A stretch of 54,821 nt of DNA from Gemmatimonadota bacterium (GTDB lineage: Bacteria > Gemmatimonadota > Gemmatimonadetes > Longimicrobiales > Gaopeijiaceae), in assembly GCA_016209885.1 (NCBI GenBank), contig JACQVF010000017.1, forward strand, positions 1-54,821, in the 5' to 3' direction. Below, piece after piece: positions 33,024 to 40,883 of the stretch. Position numbers and translations under genes: made by a program. Position 1 is the first letter of the stretch. Each line of letters opens with the position of its first letter. The notes below the pieces were generated by a model, which saw only the letters and a list, made by a program, of their open reading frames with translations, was not told the origin of the DNA and searched no databases.

Positions 33024-36000
33024 CTATCCGCCCTGCCGGCTGACGATGATGGACGGCACGGCGCGTTCCCGCAGCAGCGCGTTGAACCCGGCTATGTCCC
33101 TGGCGATCACCTCCTCGAGGCGGGAGCTCAGCGTCGCCCATTCGCGGTTCACGTCCTCGAAGCGCTGGTACGCGCCGCGCGTGGGGCGGCCGTCGGGGCT
33201 GGTCACAGAGCCGTAGAGGTAGCCCATCTGGTGGTCGAGCCGGGGCTGGAAGTTGATCGGGTCGAGCGGGCTCTCGCTCTTCGTCTGGATGAGCCCTTCC
33301 TCGATGGCCGTGAGCTTCTCGGCGATGGAGTCGGCGGGTGCGGTAAGGCTCTTGTTATCAGCGCCTCCGGCCTCCGCGAGCCGCCGCGCCACGTGCTTGA
33401 GCTGTTCGCGCACGGAGCGGATGCGTCGGATCGCGTCGTAGACGCGGTTCAGGGTGTCGCGGATGGCAAGGGCGAGATGGTACTGCTCCTCCAGATTCGC
33501 CTGGGTCACGTCCGCGAGTCGCGAATCCTTGAGGACGCGGAACGGGCGGGTCTGGCTCCAGTCGCCGGCGCTGAGGTGCACTTGATAGGTGCCGGGTACG
33601 ACCTTGACCCCGCCCGTGTAGCCGCCATCGGTTCCGCTGGTGGCGCCCTCGACCACGCGGACGGGCTCCGTCATCAGGTCCCACACGAAACGGTTCGCCC
33701 CCGCGTCGGCCGAAGCGTTGGTGTCGGGCCCCGGGGCACCCCGGCTCTGCCGGGCTTGCGCGGTCTCCGCCTTCGCCCTGCCGGAAAAGCGGCGGACCAC
33801 CTGGCCACGCTCGTCGAGGATCTCCAGCGTGACCTCGCCCGTGGGTTCCCCGGCGAAGTAGTAGTAGATCACCGCTCCGCTGGGCGGATTCTCCGGCCAG
33901 CGTCCCGTGCGGAGGCGCCTGCCGCTCACCCGGTGGGCGTCCCGCGGCGTGAAGAGATGGCGCCTCGCGGCGGCCACCTCGCGGGTGAGCTGGTGGAGGG
34001 GCGTCAGGTCGTCGAGGATCCAGAAGGAGCGGCCCTGGGTGGCGACCACCAGGTCCCGCCGGTGGACTTTGAGGTCAGTGATCGGTGTCACCGGAAGGTT
34101 GAGCTGCAGCGACTGCCAGTGGGCGCCGTCGTCGAAGGAGACGAAGAGTCCGAACTCGGTGCCGGCGTAGAGCAGCCCCTCCCGGTCCGGGTCCTCGCGA
34201 ACGACGCGCACCGGGTGGTCCGCCGGGATCCCGTTCCGCCCGTCCGTCAGGAGCTTCCACGACCCGCCGGAGTCCTCCGTCTTGAAGACGTAGGGCCGGA
34301 AGTCGTCCAGGCGATAGCGGTGCACAGCGAGGTAGACCTTGCCCGGGCGGTGGGGCGAGACCTCGATGCGGTTCACGGTGCCCAGCGGCGGCATCTCCGG
34401 GGGCGTGAGCTCGGTCCAGGTCCTGCCGCCATCTCGGGTGACGTGGATGCGGCCGTCGTCGGTGCCTGCCCAGAGCGTCTCCGGAGAGTGGGGCGAAACC
34501 ACGAGGGCGAAGACCGTGTTGTAGATCTCGACGCCGCTTCCCTCGCAGGTGATGGGGCGACCCCCGCACTCCTGGTGCGCCGGGTTGTTCGTAGTGAGAT
34601 CCGGACTGATCGTCTCCCAGGTCATCCCTCCGTCCGTACTCCGGTGAATGCGCTGGGAGGCCTGATAGACCACTTTCGGGTCATGCGGGGAGACAACGAT
34701 GGGCGAGTTCCACTGGAAGCGCTCCCGCAGGTCCTTGGCCGGCGTCCCCAGCTGAAGTTGCGGGTAGACCATCACCCTGCGCACCTCTTGCGTCTCTAAG
34801 TTCGCGCGCTCGATCACTCCGCCGTAGCAGCCGGCGTAGATCAGGTTCGGATGATCCGGGTGGAGGGCGACGGGCCCGGTCTCACAGCCGCCCACCGAGT
34901 ACCAGAACTGGATGGGGTCAATCCCTGCGGCGGTCCAGGAGGGCACCGTGATCGTCGAATTATCCTGCTGGGCCCCGTAGACGCGATAGGGGAACAGGTT
35001 GTCCACCGCCACAGCGTAGAGCTCGGCGGTCGGCTGGTTTAGCATGGTGGACCACGTCTCGGCGCCGTCCAGGGTCACCTGGGCACCTCCGTCGTTCGCC
35101 ACGATCATCTTGCGGGGATCCAGCAGATTGATCCACAGGCCGTGGACGTCGCCGTGGGGCACCTGGACCGGCTGGAAGGTCTTCCCTGCGTCCACGGAGC
35201 GGTAGAGCCCGCCGTTCATAACGTAGAGCGTGCTCGGGTCCTGGGGGTCCGCCTCAATGTGCATGAAGTAGAATGCCCGCTGCTGGAGGTCGCGATCCGT
35301 GTTCACCTGCGTCCACGTCTCCCCGGCGTCCTCGGAGCGGTAGATGCCACCCTTACCGTCGGGCGCCTCGATGAGGGCCCAGACTCGCTCGGGGTCGGCC
35401 GGTGAGACCGCCACGCCAATCTTGCCGACCAGCGCCGTGGGCAGCCCACCCCCCAACTTCCCCCACGTGTCGCCGCCGTCCACGCTCTTCCAGAGGCCGC
35501 CCTCCTGTGCGCCGCTGATGATTACCCACGGCTTCCGCTCGGCCCGCCACGCGGTCGCGTAGAGCTCCCGCGGATTCCGCGGGTTCATGGCCAGGTCTAC
35601 GAAGCCGGTCGAGTCGGAGATGAAGAGCACTTTCTCCCATGTCTTGCCGCCGTCGCGGGAGCGAAACACCCCGCGCTCGGAGCTCGGGCCGAAGGCGTGG
35701 CCCAGGGCCGCCACGTACACCACATTCGCGTCCCGCGGATGCACGATGATGTCGCCAATCTGCCCCGCGTCCCGGAGCCCGGCGAACGTCCAGGTCTTGC
35801 CGCCGTCCACCGACCGGTAGAGACCGCGCCCGGTCGAGACGTTCCCCCGGATGCAGGCCGAGCCGGTCCCCACGTAGATCACGTGCCGGTCCGAGTCCGC
35901 CACGTCGATCGCCCCGATGGACCCGGCGGCGAAAAAGCCGTCCGAGACGTTGGCCCACGGCTCCCCGGCGTTGTCTGTCCTCCAGACGCCGCCGCCCGTG

Positions 36001-36233
36001 GAGCCCATGAAGTACGTCTCCGGCTGCTCCGCGATCCCGGCCACCGCCGTGGAGCGGCCACCGCGGTGCGGGCCAATCATGCGGTAGCGCATGGCGGCGT
36101 AAAGGGCTGTGTCGTAGACGATGTTCGGTCTCGCCGTCTGGGCGTGCAGGGCGTCGGCCACGCCGGTTGGCCAGCCGGCGGCGGCGAGGAACGTCAGAGT
36201 GGCGGCGAAGCGGAGCGCTGCCGCGTGCGTCAT
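33024..36233 (-). CDS. Large secreted BNR/VPS10-type propeller protein, copy 2
   Basis: This 1069-residue protein is a paralogue of the gene at 24.5-27.7 kb. It starts with a signal peptide (AATLTFLAAAGWPTGVADA). The same propeller entry follows (YRMIGPHRGGRSTAVAGI), then about ten Asp-box repeats (RSVDGGKTW, RSRDGGKTW, KSVDGGDTW, RSTDGGMTW, VTRDGGRTW) and a comparable C-terminal part. Lengths are within about 10 residues; the proteins are alike throughout but clearly diverged, so the duplication is old. The ATG at 36233 has AAGGAGAGG upstream. Its own promoter lies 250 bases upstream. It precedes the SusCD unit on the same strand, but SusCD has its own promoter. Confidence 0.85.
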   Translation of the reverse strand: MTHAAALRFAATLTFLAAAGWPTGVADALHAQTARPNIVYDTALYAAMRYRMIGPHRGGRSTAVAGIAEQPETYFMGSTGGGVWRTDNAGEPWANVSDGFFAAGSIGAIDVADSDRHVIYVGTGSACIRGNVSTGRGLYRSVDGGKTWTFAGLRDAGQIGDIIVHPRDANVVYVAALGHAFGPSSERGVFRSRDGGKTWEKVLFISDSTGFVDLAMNPRNPRELYATAWRAERKPWVIISGAQEGGLWKSVDGGDTWGKLGGGLPTALVGKIGVAVSPADPERVWALIEAPDGKGGIYRSEDAGETWTQVNTDRDLQQRAFYFMHIEADPQDPSTLYVMNGGLYRSVDAGKTFQPVQVPHGDVHGLWINLLDPRKMIVANDGGAQVTLDGAETWSTMLNQPTAELYAVAVDNLFPYRVYGAQQDNSTITVPSWTAAGIDPIQFWYSVGGCETGPVALHPDHPNLIYAGCYGGVIERANLETQEVRRVMVYPQLQLGTPAKDLRERFQWNSPIVVSPHDPKVVYQASQRIHRSTDGGMTWETISPDLTTNNPAHQECGGRPITCEGSGVEIYNTVFALVVSPHSPETLWAGTDDGRIHVTRDGGRTWTELTPPEMPPLGTVNRIEVSPHRPGKVYLAVHRYRLDDFRPYVFKTEDSGGSWKLLTDGRNGIPADHPVRVVREDPDREGLLYAGTEFGLFVSFDDGAHWQSLQLNLPVTPITDLKVHRRDLVVATQGRSFWILDDLTPLHQLTREVAAARRHLFTPRDAHRVSGRRLRTGRWPENPPSGAVIYYYFAGEPTGEVTLEILDERGQVVRRFSGRAKAETAQARQSRGAPGPDTNASADAGANRFVWDLMTEPVRVVEGATSGTDGGYTGGVKVVPGTYQVHLSAGDWSQTRPFRVLKDSRLADVTQANLEEQYHLALAIRDTLNRVYDAIRRIRSVREQLKHVARRLAEAGGADNKSLTAPADSIAEKLTAIEEGLIQTKSESPLDPINFQPRLDHQMGYLYGSVTSPDGRPTRGAYQRFEDVNREWATLSSRLEEVIARDIAGFNALLRERAVPSIIVSRQGG

Positions 36234-36478
36234 GGTGCCCTCTCCTTCCTGGGAGCGTGTCCGGACGCCGGCACCCCGCTCCGAGTGCGCGCGGTGCAGC
36301 GCGACGCTAACCCGAAAGCCGCACCGGACCACCCTTCCCTGGAGAACGCCGGACGCGGACACGCCGAGGAGAAGGCGAGTCGCCAAGGAAGCTGCAGCAC
36401 GGGGAGCGGTTCGAAACATCCAAGCGGCCTCGTCCCGGACGAATGTAGCGTCCCAACGCCGCTGGACGAGTTGGCGCC
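36234..36478 (-). promoter_or_regulatory. 5' leader of propeller gene 2
   Basis: The leader from the predicted start near 36478 to the ATG is about 245 bases. Its first 80-90 bases resemble the SusC leader, sharing for instance GCACGGGGAGCGGTTCGA-like and CGAGTTGG stretches. The similarity goes past the promoter into the transcribed part, so an RNA-level function is possible, though recent common origin could also explain it. Confidence 0.4.
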
Positions 36479-36484
36479 ATCGCC

Positions 36485-36513
36485 ATAGTAGTGCGCCCGC
36501 GAGAGACGATCAA
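36485..36513 (-). promoter_or_regulatory. Promoter of propeller gene 2
   Basis: TTGATC (36508-36513) and TACTAT (36485-36490) are separated by exactly 17 bases on the minus strand. The block is a close copy of the SusC promoter at 32889-32917, including a GCAC-like end of the spacer. Confidence 0.65.
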
Positions 36514-36519
36514 GCGTAC

Positions 36520-36542
36520 ACATGGTGAACAATAGTCCAGGT
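36520..36542. promoter_or_regulatory. 23-bp dyad upstream of propeller-2 promoter
   Basis: ACATGG (36520-36525) and CCAGGT (36537-36542) form the same element as at 32924-32946, with 5 of 6 half-site pairs kept and the 11-base centre differing at one base. Distance to the -35 box (6 bases) is also identical. Confidence 0.6.
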
Positions 36543-36797
36543 CAACAGGCGCGCGGATGCCGCCCACGGGGAGGCTGCTGGGCGAAGGTTGAGACGCACC
36601 CTTGAGTGGAAGTTCCCACGGCGCGATCTTGGGGCGCCTGCTGGCGAAGCTCCTTACGCCTCAGCGGCTCGCCGCCTGAGCATGAGAATACGTAGCCGAA
36701 TTGCCTGACCGACCCGCCCGCGAATCCGCACCACGGGTGCCTGCGTAGGGATGGCGGATCGGGTCGTGGCATCCTCGGACGACAAGGAACGGAGCCT
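36543..36797. other. Intergenic stretch with a bulged inverted repeat
   Basis: No gene is supported here. Near 36660-36681 an imperfect inverted repeat (CTCAG...CTGAG with one bulge) is visible, without a T tract. The 3' end holds the ribosome site GGAACGGAG of the next rightward gene. Confidence 0.3.
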
Positions 36798-37109
36798 ATG
36801 TGGGGAAACCTGGCGCCGATGCTGCTGGGGATCGTCCTGGTCCTCACGGTCGGCGGCGTGATCCTGCTGAGGCCGCTGGCCAGCCGCCTCGGCGACCTCC
36901 TCGAGGTCAGGACCCAGGAGCGCCTCGGCGGGCGTGGGCCAGGGCAGGAGCGGGAGCTGGCCCGGATCCGCGAGCTCATGGAAAGCATCAACCAGCGCCT
37001 CGCTCTCCTGGAGGAGCGGCAGGACTTCACCGACGCGCTCCTCCGGAACCCGGAGCGAGCGAGGCTCGAGAGCGGGGCGGGCGAACGGAAGGCCGAGCGA
37101 GCCGGATGA
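36798..37109 (+). CDS. Small membrane protein with C-terminal coiled coil
   Basis: This 103-residue protein has one N-terminal membrane helix (MLLGIVLVLTVGGVILLRPL). A charged helical region follows that looks like a coiled coil (ELARIRELMESINQRLALLEE) and ends in a basic tail. Such single-pass proteins are usually called hypothetical, and are often found near envelope-stress genes; nothing here confirms a role. The ATG at 36798 follows GGAACGGAG. It stands alone, with a hairpin about 105 bases after the stop. Confidence 0.65.
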   Translation: MWGNLAPMLLGIVLVLTVGGVILLRPLASRLGDLLEVRTQERLGGRGPGQERELARIRELMESINQRLALLEERQDFTDALLRNPERARLESGAGERKAERAG

Positions 37110-37460
37110 GGCAGGGCCTGCCGATGCAACCTCATCAGGGCGGCCGAACCAAGATTCGCCGGACCAAGATTCTTGCCGCCGGAGCCGGCGCGCGCGTATA
37201 GTCTTCCCAGTCTTGCCAGGACGGCGCTGCCCGTCCTGGCCGGAGACCATCGAAGCGGGGGTGAACGATCCACCCCCGAATGGGCGATCTGTCGCAGCGG
37301 ATGGTCGTCGGGATCCGATCCTCGAGCGCACGGTACCGGTGGGCCTATCGGAGTAGAGGAATTCCAGCGACAATTGTCGGCGTCTGGCGACGCCACTTGC
37401 GTGGCACGAGCTTCTCGTCGGGTTGCTGAAGCGCACATCTCTCACTCGATCGCCGGCCCC
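37110..37460. other. Intergenic region with hairpin at 37215-37240
   Basis: A perfect 10-bp inverted repeat (37215-37224 with 37231-37240, loop of 6) lies here, without a T tract; it may be a factor-dependent terminator for the upstream gene. Two copies of ACCAAGATTC lie close together near 37148-37172. The rightward frame of the AraC-like gene is open through part of this stretch, but its residues do not look coded. Confidence 0.4.
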
Positions 37461-38279
37461 ATGTCGACGGCTGCACTGTTCGGCACCTCGCAGACCGATC
37501 TCGCGCGCATCGCGCGCTCCCTGAGTCAAGCGGGCTTCGCGCTCGTGCACTGCCGGTCCTGGAGCGCGTTGATCCGCGAGGCCGATCGTACCGTTGCGGC
37601 CGTCATCGTGGCGCCCTGGCTCGGTTGTGACGTAAGTCTCGCCGACGTGAGAACCCTCACGGAGCGGTGCCCCTGGTATCCGCTCGTGCTGGTCACGGAG
37701 CCGGAGCCCAGTAATCTCCGGCTGTTGGTGCGAGTGATCGTATCCGACGTACTGTTCCTGCGGAGTGAGGAGCGGCGCCTGGCTCAAACCATCCGTAGCG
37801 CTCAGGTGGATGGCTTCTTCTGTCGAGCTGCCGAGCTCATTCGACGAAGCCAGAGCCTCGCTCCGGTTCTGCGATCGGCGCTGCTCTATGCGCTGGAGCA
37901 GGCGCCCGCGCCTCTTCCCGTCGATTCCGAGGAGTTGATCGCGCCGGCCCGGTCCATTCGCGCCCTCGCCGATCGGCTGCACACGTCCGAGGACCACCTC
38001 TCCCACGCGGCGAAGGAGCACGGGCTCTCCCTGCGAGCGTTCCTCGACTGGTGCATCGCTCTCCGCGCACTTCAGCTTCGCATCCGGGCCGGCGCGGGTT
38101 GGGAGACCATCGCCTGGCGCCTGGGCTACCGCTCGGTCAGCGGTCTCTCCGAGCACCTCAAGCACACGCTGGGACTCCGGCCCAGCCACCTGGGTCATGG
38201 CCAGATCCAGCGCTGGTTCTCCGAATTCGAGAGCCGATTCCTCGCTGCCGCATTCGCTGCGCGAGCCCGGAATCTCTGA
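37461..38279 (+). CDS. AraC-like transcriptional regulator
   Basis: This 272-residue protein has a C-terminal AraC-type double helix-turn-helix (about residues 170-250: ALADRLHTSEDHLSHAAKEH, then WETIAWRLGYRSVSGLSEHL). The N-terminal half (STAALFGTSQTDLARIARSL...) has the strand-helix pattern of a response-regulator receiver but lacks the usual phospho-acceptor Asp setting, so it is probably a pseudo-receiver. The ATG at 37461 was chosen because residues before it have no protein character. It is followed 56 bases later by a SARP-type regulator, and could control it or the nearby flavoprotein; no binding site could be identified. Confidence 0.75.
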   Translation: MSTAALFGTSQTDLARIARSLSQAGFALVHCRSWSALIREADRTVAAVIVAPWLGCDVSLADVRTLTERCPWYPLVLVTEPEPSNLRLLVRVIVSDVLFLRSEERRLAQTIRSAQVDGFFCRAAELIRRSQSLAPVLRSALLYALEQAPAPLPVDSEELIAPARSIRALADRLHTSEDHLSHAAKEHGLSLRAFLDWCIALRALQLRIRAGAGWETIAWRLGYRSVSGLSEHLKHTLGLRPSHLGHGQIQRWFSEFESRFLAAAFAARARNL

Positions 38280-38335
38280 AGAGAAGTCGGATTCTCTGAA
38301 GGCCGAGGTGGCGGGCACGAGCATACATCGGTCTG

Positions 38336-39304
38336 ATGGACGCGTTGCGCATCCGGCTGTTCGGCTCCCTCGAGATCCTTCGTGGTTCTTTCAGGCTCCC
38401 GGCGTTCTCGACGCGGAAGTCCCGGTCGCTCTTTTCCTTTCTGGTGCTGAACCGCGAGCGGCCGTACCCTCGCGACGTTCTGCTAGGCAGGTTCTGGGGC
38501 GAGTGCCCCGAGGCCGTAGCGCGAAAGCATCTGCGCACGGCACTGTGGCGGATCCGCAAGGTCCTGTCCGCGGATCCGGCAGGCGACGGGGCCCACGGGG
38601 CCCACGGGGCCCACGGGGTCCACGGAGGGCACGGGGCGCACCTCGTGGTGGAGGACCATACGGTGGGAATTGATCTCGGTGCACGGGGCTGGCTGGACAC
38701 TCTGGACTTCGAGGCCAAGCTCAGCCGCGTTCCGCAGCGCCTACCCGAGGAGCTGAGCCCTGCCGAGGCGCGGCTGCTCCACGAAGCCGTTGAGCTGTAC
38801 CGGGGCGATTTGCTCGAGGAGGAGTACGAGGACTGGTGCGTTCACGACCGGGAGCGGCTCCGCATCCTGGCGCTCGACGCGCTGCACCGCCTCATGGGCT
38901 ACCACCTTCAGCGCCGGGAGTGGAGCGCCGCGATTGCCCGAGGTCAGCGGCTCCTTGCCGCGGACCCGTTCCTGGAGGAGGTTCACCGCGGGCTGATGCG
39001 CTGCTACTTCGCCATGGGCAACCGCGCCGCGGCGCTGCGCCAGTACCAGGTCTGCGCCCGACTCTTGCGCGAAGAGCTGGACGTGGAGCCGATGCCCGAC
39101 ACGGTCGCCCTCTACGAGGAGATCCGTCGCGGCGACGCGCGGCCGCTCGTGCCGGCCCGCGAGGCTGACGGCCGCGCGGTGCGCGGCGACGGCCCTTCCG
39201 CCGAGACGCTGCGGCGGCTGCTCGCCGCCGACCGCGACCTCACGCGCTCCCGCCACAACCTGCGCCGCGGCATCGAGGCGGCGCGGCGCGCGCTGCCCAA
39301 GTAG
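38336..39304 (+). CDS. SARP/BTAD-family regulator with His-rich insert
   Basis: The 322-residue protein begins with an OmpR-like winged helix (about residues 4-80: IRLFGSLEILRGSFRLPAF, then RKHLRTALWRIRKVL). After an unusual Gly-Ala-His repeat insert comes the BTAD/TPR-like domain (EAVELYRGDLLEEEYEDWCV, WSAAIARGQRLLAADPFLEEV). SARP proteins activate biosynthetic or degradative operons. The insert (residues about 85-102) lies at the domain linker, where it would not break the fold. No good ribosome site precedes the ATG at 38336. The C-terminal 50 residues are Arg-rich and without similarity that I recognise. Confidence 0.8.
   Translation: MDALRIRLFGSLEILRGSFRLPAFSTRKSRSLFSFLVLNRERPYPRDVLLGRFWGECPEAVARKHLRTALWRIRKVLSADPAGDGAHGAHGAHGVHGGHGAHLVVEDHTVGIDLGARGWLDTLDFEAKLSRVPQRLPEELSPAEARLLHEAVELYRGDLLEEEYEDWCVHDRERLRILALDALHRLMGYHLQRREWSAAIARGQRLLAADPFLEEVHRGLMRCYFAMGNRAAALRQYQVCARLLREELDVEPMPDTVALYEEIRRGDARPLVPAREADGRAVRGDGPSAETLRRLLAADRDLTRSRHNLRRGIEAARRALPK
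38588..38641 (+). repeat. Six 9-bp tandem units inside the SARP gene
   Basis: Three exact GGGGCCCAC units are followed by three variants, all in frame, coding GAHGAHGAHGVHGGHGAH. Histidine recurs at every third residue. The array length should vary easily by slippage in steps of three residues. Confidence 0.9.
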
Positions 39305-39655
39305 CGGGTCGCTGAAGGACTCGGAATTCGTCACGGAATAGCTGTTCCATTTCATTCATCATCCTTGCCCGCGGCATAGCCAAGTGAAGAAGGACCGTGC
39401 GATGAGAGCAGCCACACTCATTGGGAGCCACAGGCAAGAGACCAGCGGATCGTGCGCACCCAGCAGGCGCGGGCAGCGGAGCTGATCTGGCTGAACGTGG
39501 GCGCGGTGTTCGATCCGCTCCAGGGGGATCCGCGCCTCTCCCGCATGCTCGCGGAACTGCGGCTCGACGGATAGGAGCGCCGCAGAGAATCGGACGGGTC
39601 GCCGCGAGCCTCACGCCCCCGGGCGCGCTGGGATGACCGGGAACGGCGAACAGCC
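39305..39655. other. Interval between SARP and flavoprotein genes
   Basis: Besides the TPR-tail fragment at 39464-39574, no gene or repeat can be supported here. GGGAACGG close to the next ATG is a moderate ribosome site. Confidence 0.4.
39464..39574 (+). pseudogene. C-terminal fragment of a TolB/TPR-type protein
   Basis: An open stretch ends AELIWLNVGAVFDPLQGDPR followed by LSRMLAELRLDG and a stop. It matches the C-terminus of the PilB-fusion gene (LELVWLKVRPAFDPLREDPR, then FSELVAALGFPE). No start codon or upstream TPR part is present; the frame is closed by a TAG at 39377-39379. It is a fragment left by deletion or rearrangement. Confidence 0.65.
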
Positions 39656-40840
39656 ATGGAGAGACACGAGGTGATCGTCGTCGGAGCGGGGCCGGCCGGG
39701 AGCGTGGCGGCGACGGTCCTGGCCCAGGGCGGGCGGGACGTCTTGCTCCTCGACCGGACCCGCTTTCCCAGGGACAAGGCGTGCGGCGACCTTGTTCCGC
39801 AGGCCGCCCTGTCCCTCATGCTCGACCTGGGTGTGAGCGACGCGGCGCGCGCCGCTTGCTTCTATCCGGTGCGGCGCCTGCGGATCGCTGCGCCCGGCGA
39901 CCGCGCGTTCGAGGTGGCGTTGCGCGCTGGTGCGGGGCTCGACTCGTGCGTCGTTCGGCGCGAGGTGTTCGACGCGATGCTGTGGGAGCATGCAAAGTGG
40001 AGCGGGGCCCGGTTCCGCGTGGCTCGCGTGGAGGAGCCGGTGGTCGAGCGCGGACGGGTGGTCGGCGTCCGCGTGCGGGACGAGTCCGAGATCCGGGCTG
40101 AGCTCGTCATCGCGGCGGACGGCGCGACCTCGGCCATTGCCCGGGCGCTCCGCGCGACCCGAACGCCGGACCGGCACCGAGCGGTCGCGTTGCGTGCCTA
40201 CGTGGACGGCCTCGAGCTGGTGGATCATCTGGTCGAGGTCCACTACGCGCGCGAGCTGCTTCCCGGCTACGGCTGGATCTTTCCCGTGGACGGACGCTGC
40301 GCGAACGTGGGCGTCGGCATGCGCCTCGACCTGTTCCGGCGCCGCAACACCACGTTGAGGAAGCTGCTCGACGAATTCCTGCGCCTTCCCTCCATCGCGC
40401 CGCGTCTGGGGCCCTCGGCCCGGGTCCACGACGTCCTGGTCTGGCAGCTCAACTTCGGCTCAGAGGTTTTCCCCCGGATATGGGACGGCGCGTTGCTCAT
40501 CGGTGACGCCGGCGGGTTCGTCAGCCCCCTTACGGGCGGCGGCATCCACAACGCGATGATCACCGGCGTGCTGGCCGGACACGCGGCGATGCGGGCGCTC
40601 GCGGCCGGCGACGCGAGCCGCTCGACCCTGAGGGCATTCGAGCGCGCCTGGCGCCGGCGGCTCTGGGTGAAGCTCTGGGGCGGCTACTGGGCCCAGCGGT
40701 GGATCACCAGCTCGCCGCAGCTTCTGGACGGCGTGGCCGCATTGCTGGCGTGCCGCCAGCGCATCTGCGGGAGTGACGTGGCCAGGCTCCACGGCACACA
40801 CTCTCCGCGGCCGGCCCCCGGCCCCGCGTCCCGGCCGTAG
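39656..40840 (+). CDS. Geranylgeranyl-reductase-family flavoprotein
   Basis: This 394-residue protein has an N-terminal FAD-binding VIVVGAGPAGSVAA motif (residues 6-19), RTRFPRDKACGDLVP with the conserved PxDKxCGD block, and the second FAD contact LLIGDAGGFVSPLTGGG. These mark the GGR/ChlP/FixC group, which reduces isoprenoid double bonds or oxidises polyprenyl and related substrates. The C-terminus ends in a Pro/Arg-rich tail. The gene is monocistronic, with no clear partner; UbiA and CruF-like genes 11-13 kb away suggest an isoprenoid link, but this is inference. Other members of the family are tryptophan halogenase-like or dehydrogenase-like, so the substrate remains open. Confidence 0.75.
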   Translation: MERHEVIVVGAGPAGSVAATVLAQGGRDVLLLDRTRFPRDKACGDLVPQAALSLMLDLGVSDAARAACFYPVRRLRIAAPGDRAFEVALRAGAGLDSCVVRREVFDAMLWEHAKWSGARFRVARVEEPVVERGRVVGVRVRDESEIRAELVIAADGATSAIARALRATRTPDRHRAVALRAYVDGLELVDHLVEVHYARELLPGYGWIFPVDGRCANVGVGMRLDLFRRRNTTLRKLLDEFLRLPSIAPRLGPSARVHDVLVWQLNFGSEVFPRIWDGALLIGDAGGFVSPLTGGGIHNAMITGVLAGHAAMRALAAGDASRSTLRAFERAWRRRLWVKLWGGYWAQRWITSSPQLLDGVAALLACRQRICGSDVARLHGTHSPRPAPGPASRP

Positions 40841-40883
40841 CGCCCGCGCGCCCCGCCCTCGATGCTCGCCCTCGTAGCCTGTG

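Noticed and set aside
24536..36233. Propeller genes called glycosyl hydrolases or sialidases
   Set aside because: Asp-box propellers alone do not show catalytic residues; the enzymatic label is not supported by the sequence.
36654..38324. 556-codon open frame on the minus strand opposite the membrane-protein and AraC-like genes
   Set aside because: Its residues are Arg/Glu/Pro-rich without hydrophobic core or motifs, while the opposite strand has recognised domains. It is a mirror frame of high-GC codons.
38588..38641. Short tandem repeats considered as a CRISPR array
   Set aside because: Units are 9 bases without spacers and are in frame inside a coding gene.
37461..40840. AraC, SARP and flavoprotein genes as a secondary-metabolite cluster
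   Set aside because: There is no core synthase, carrier protein or cyclase; regulators and one flavoprotein are not enough.
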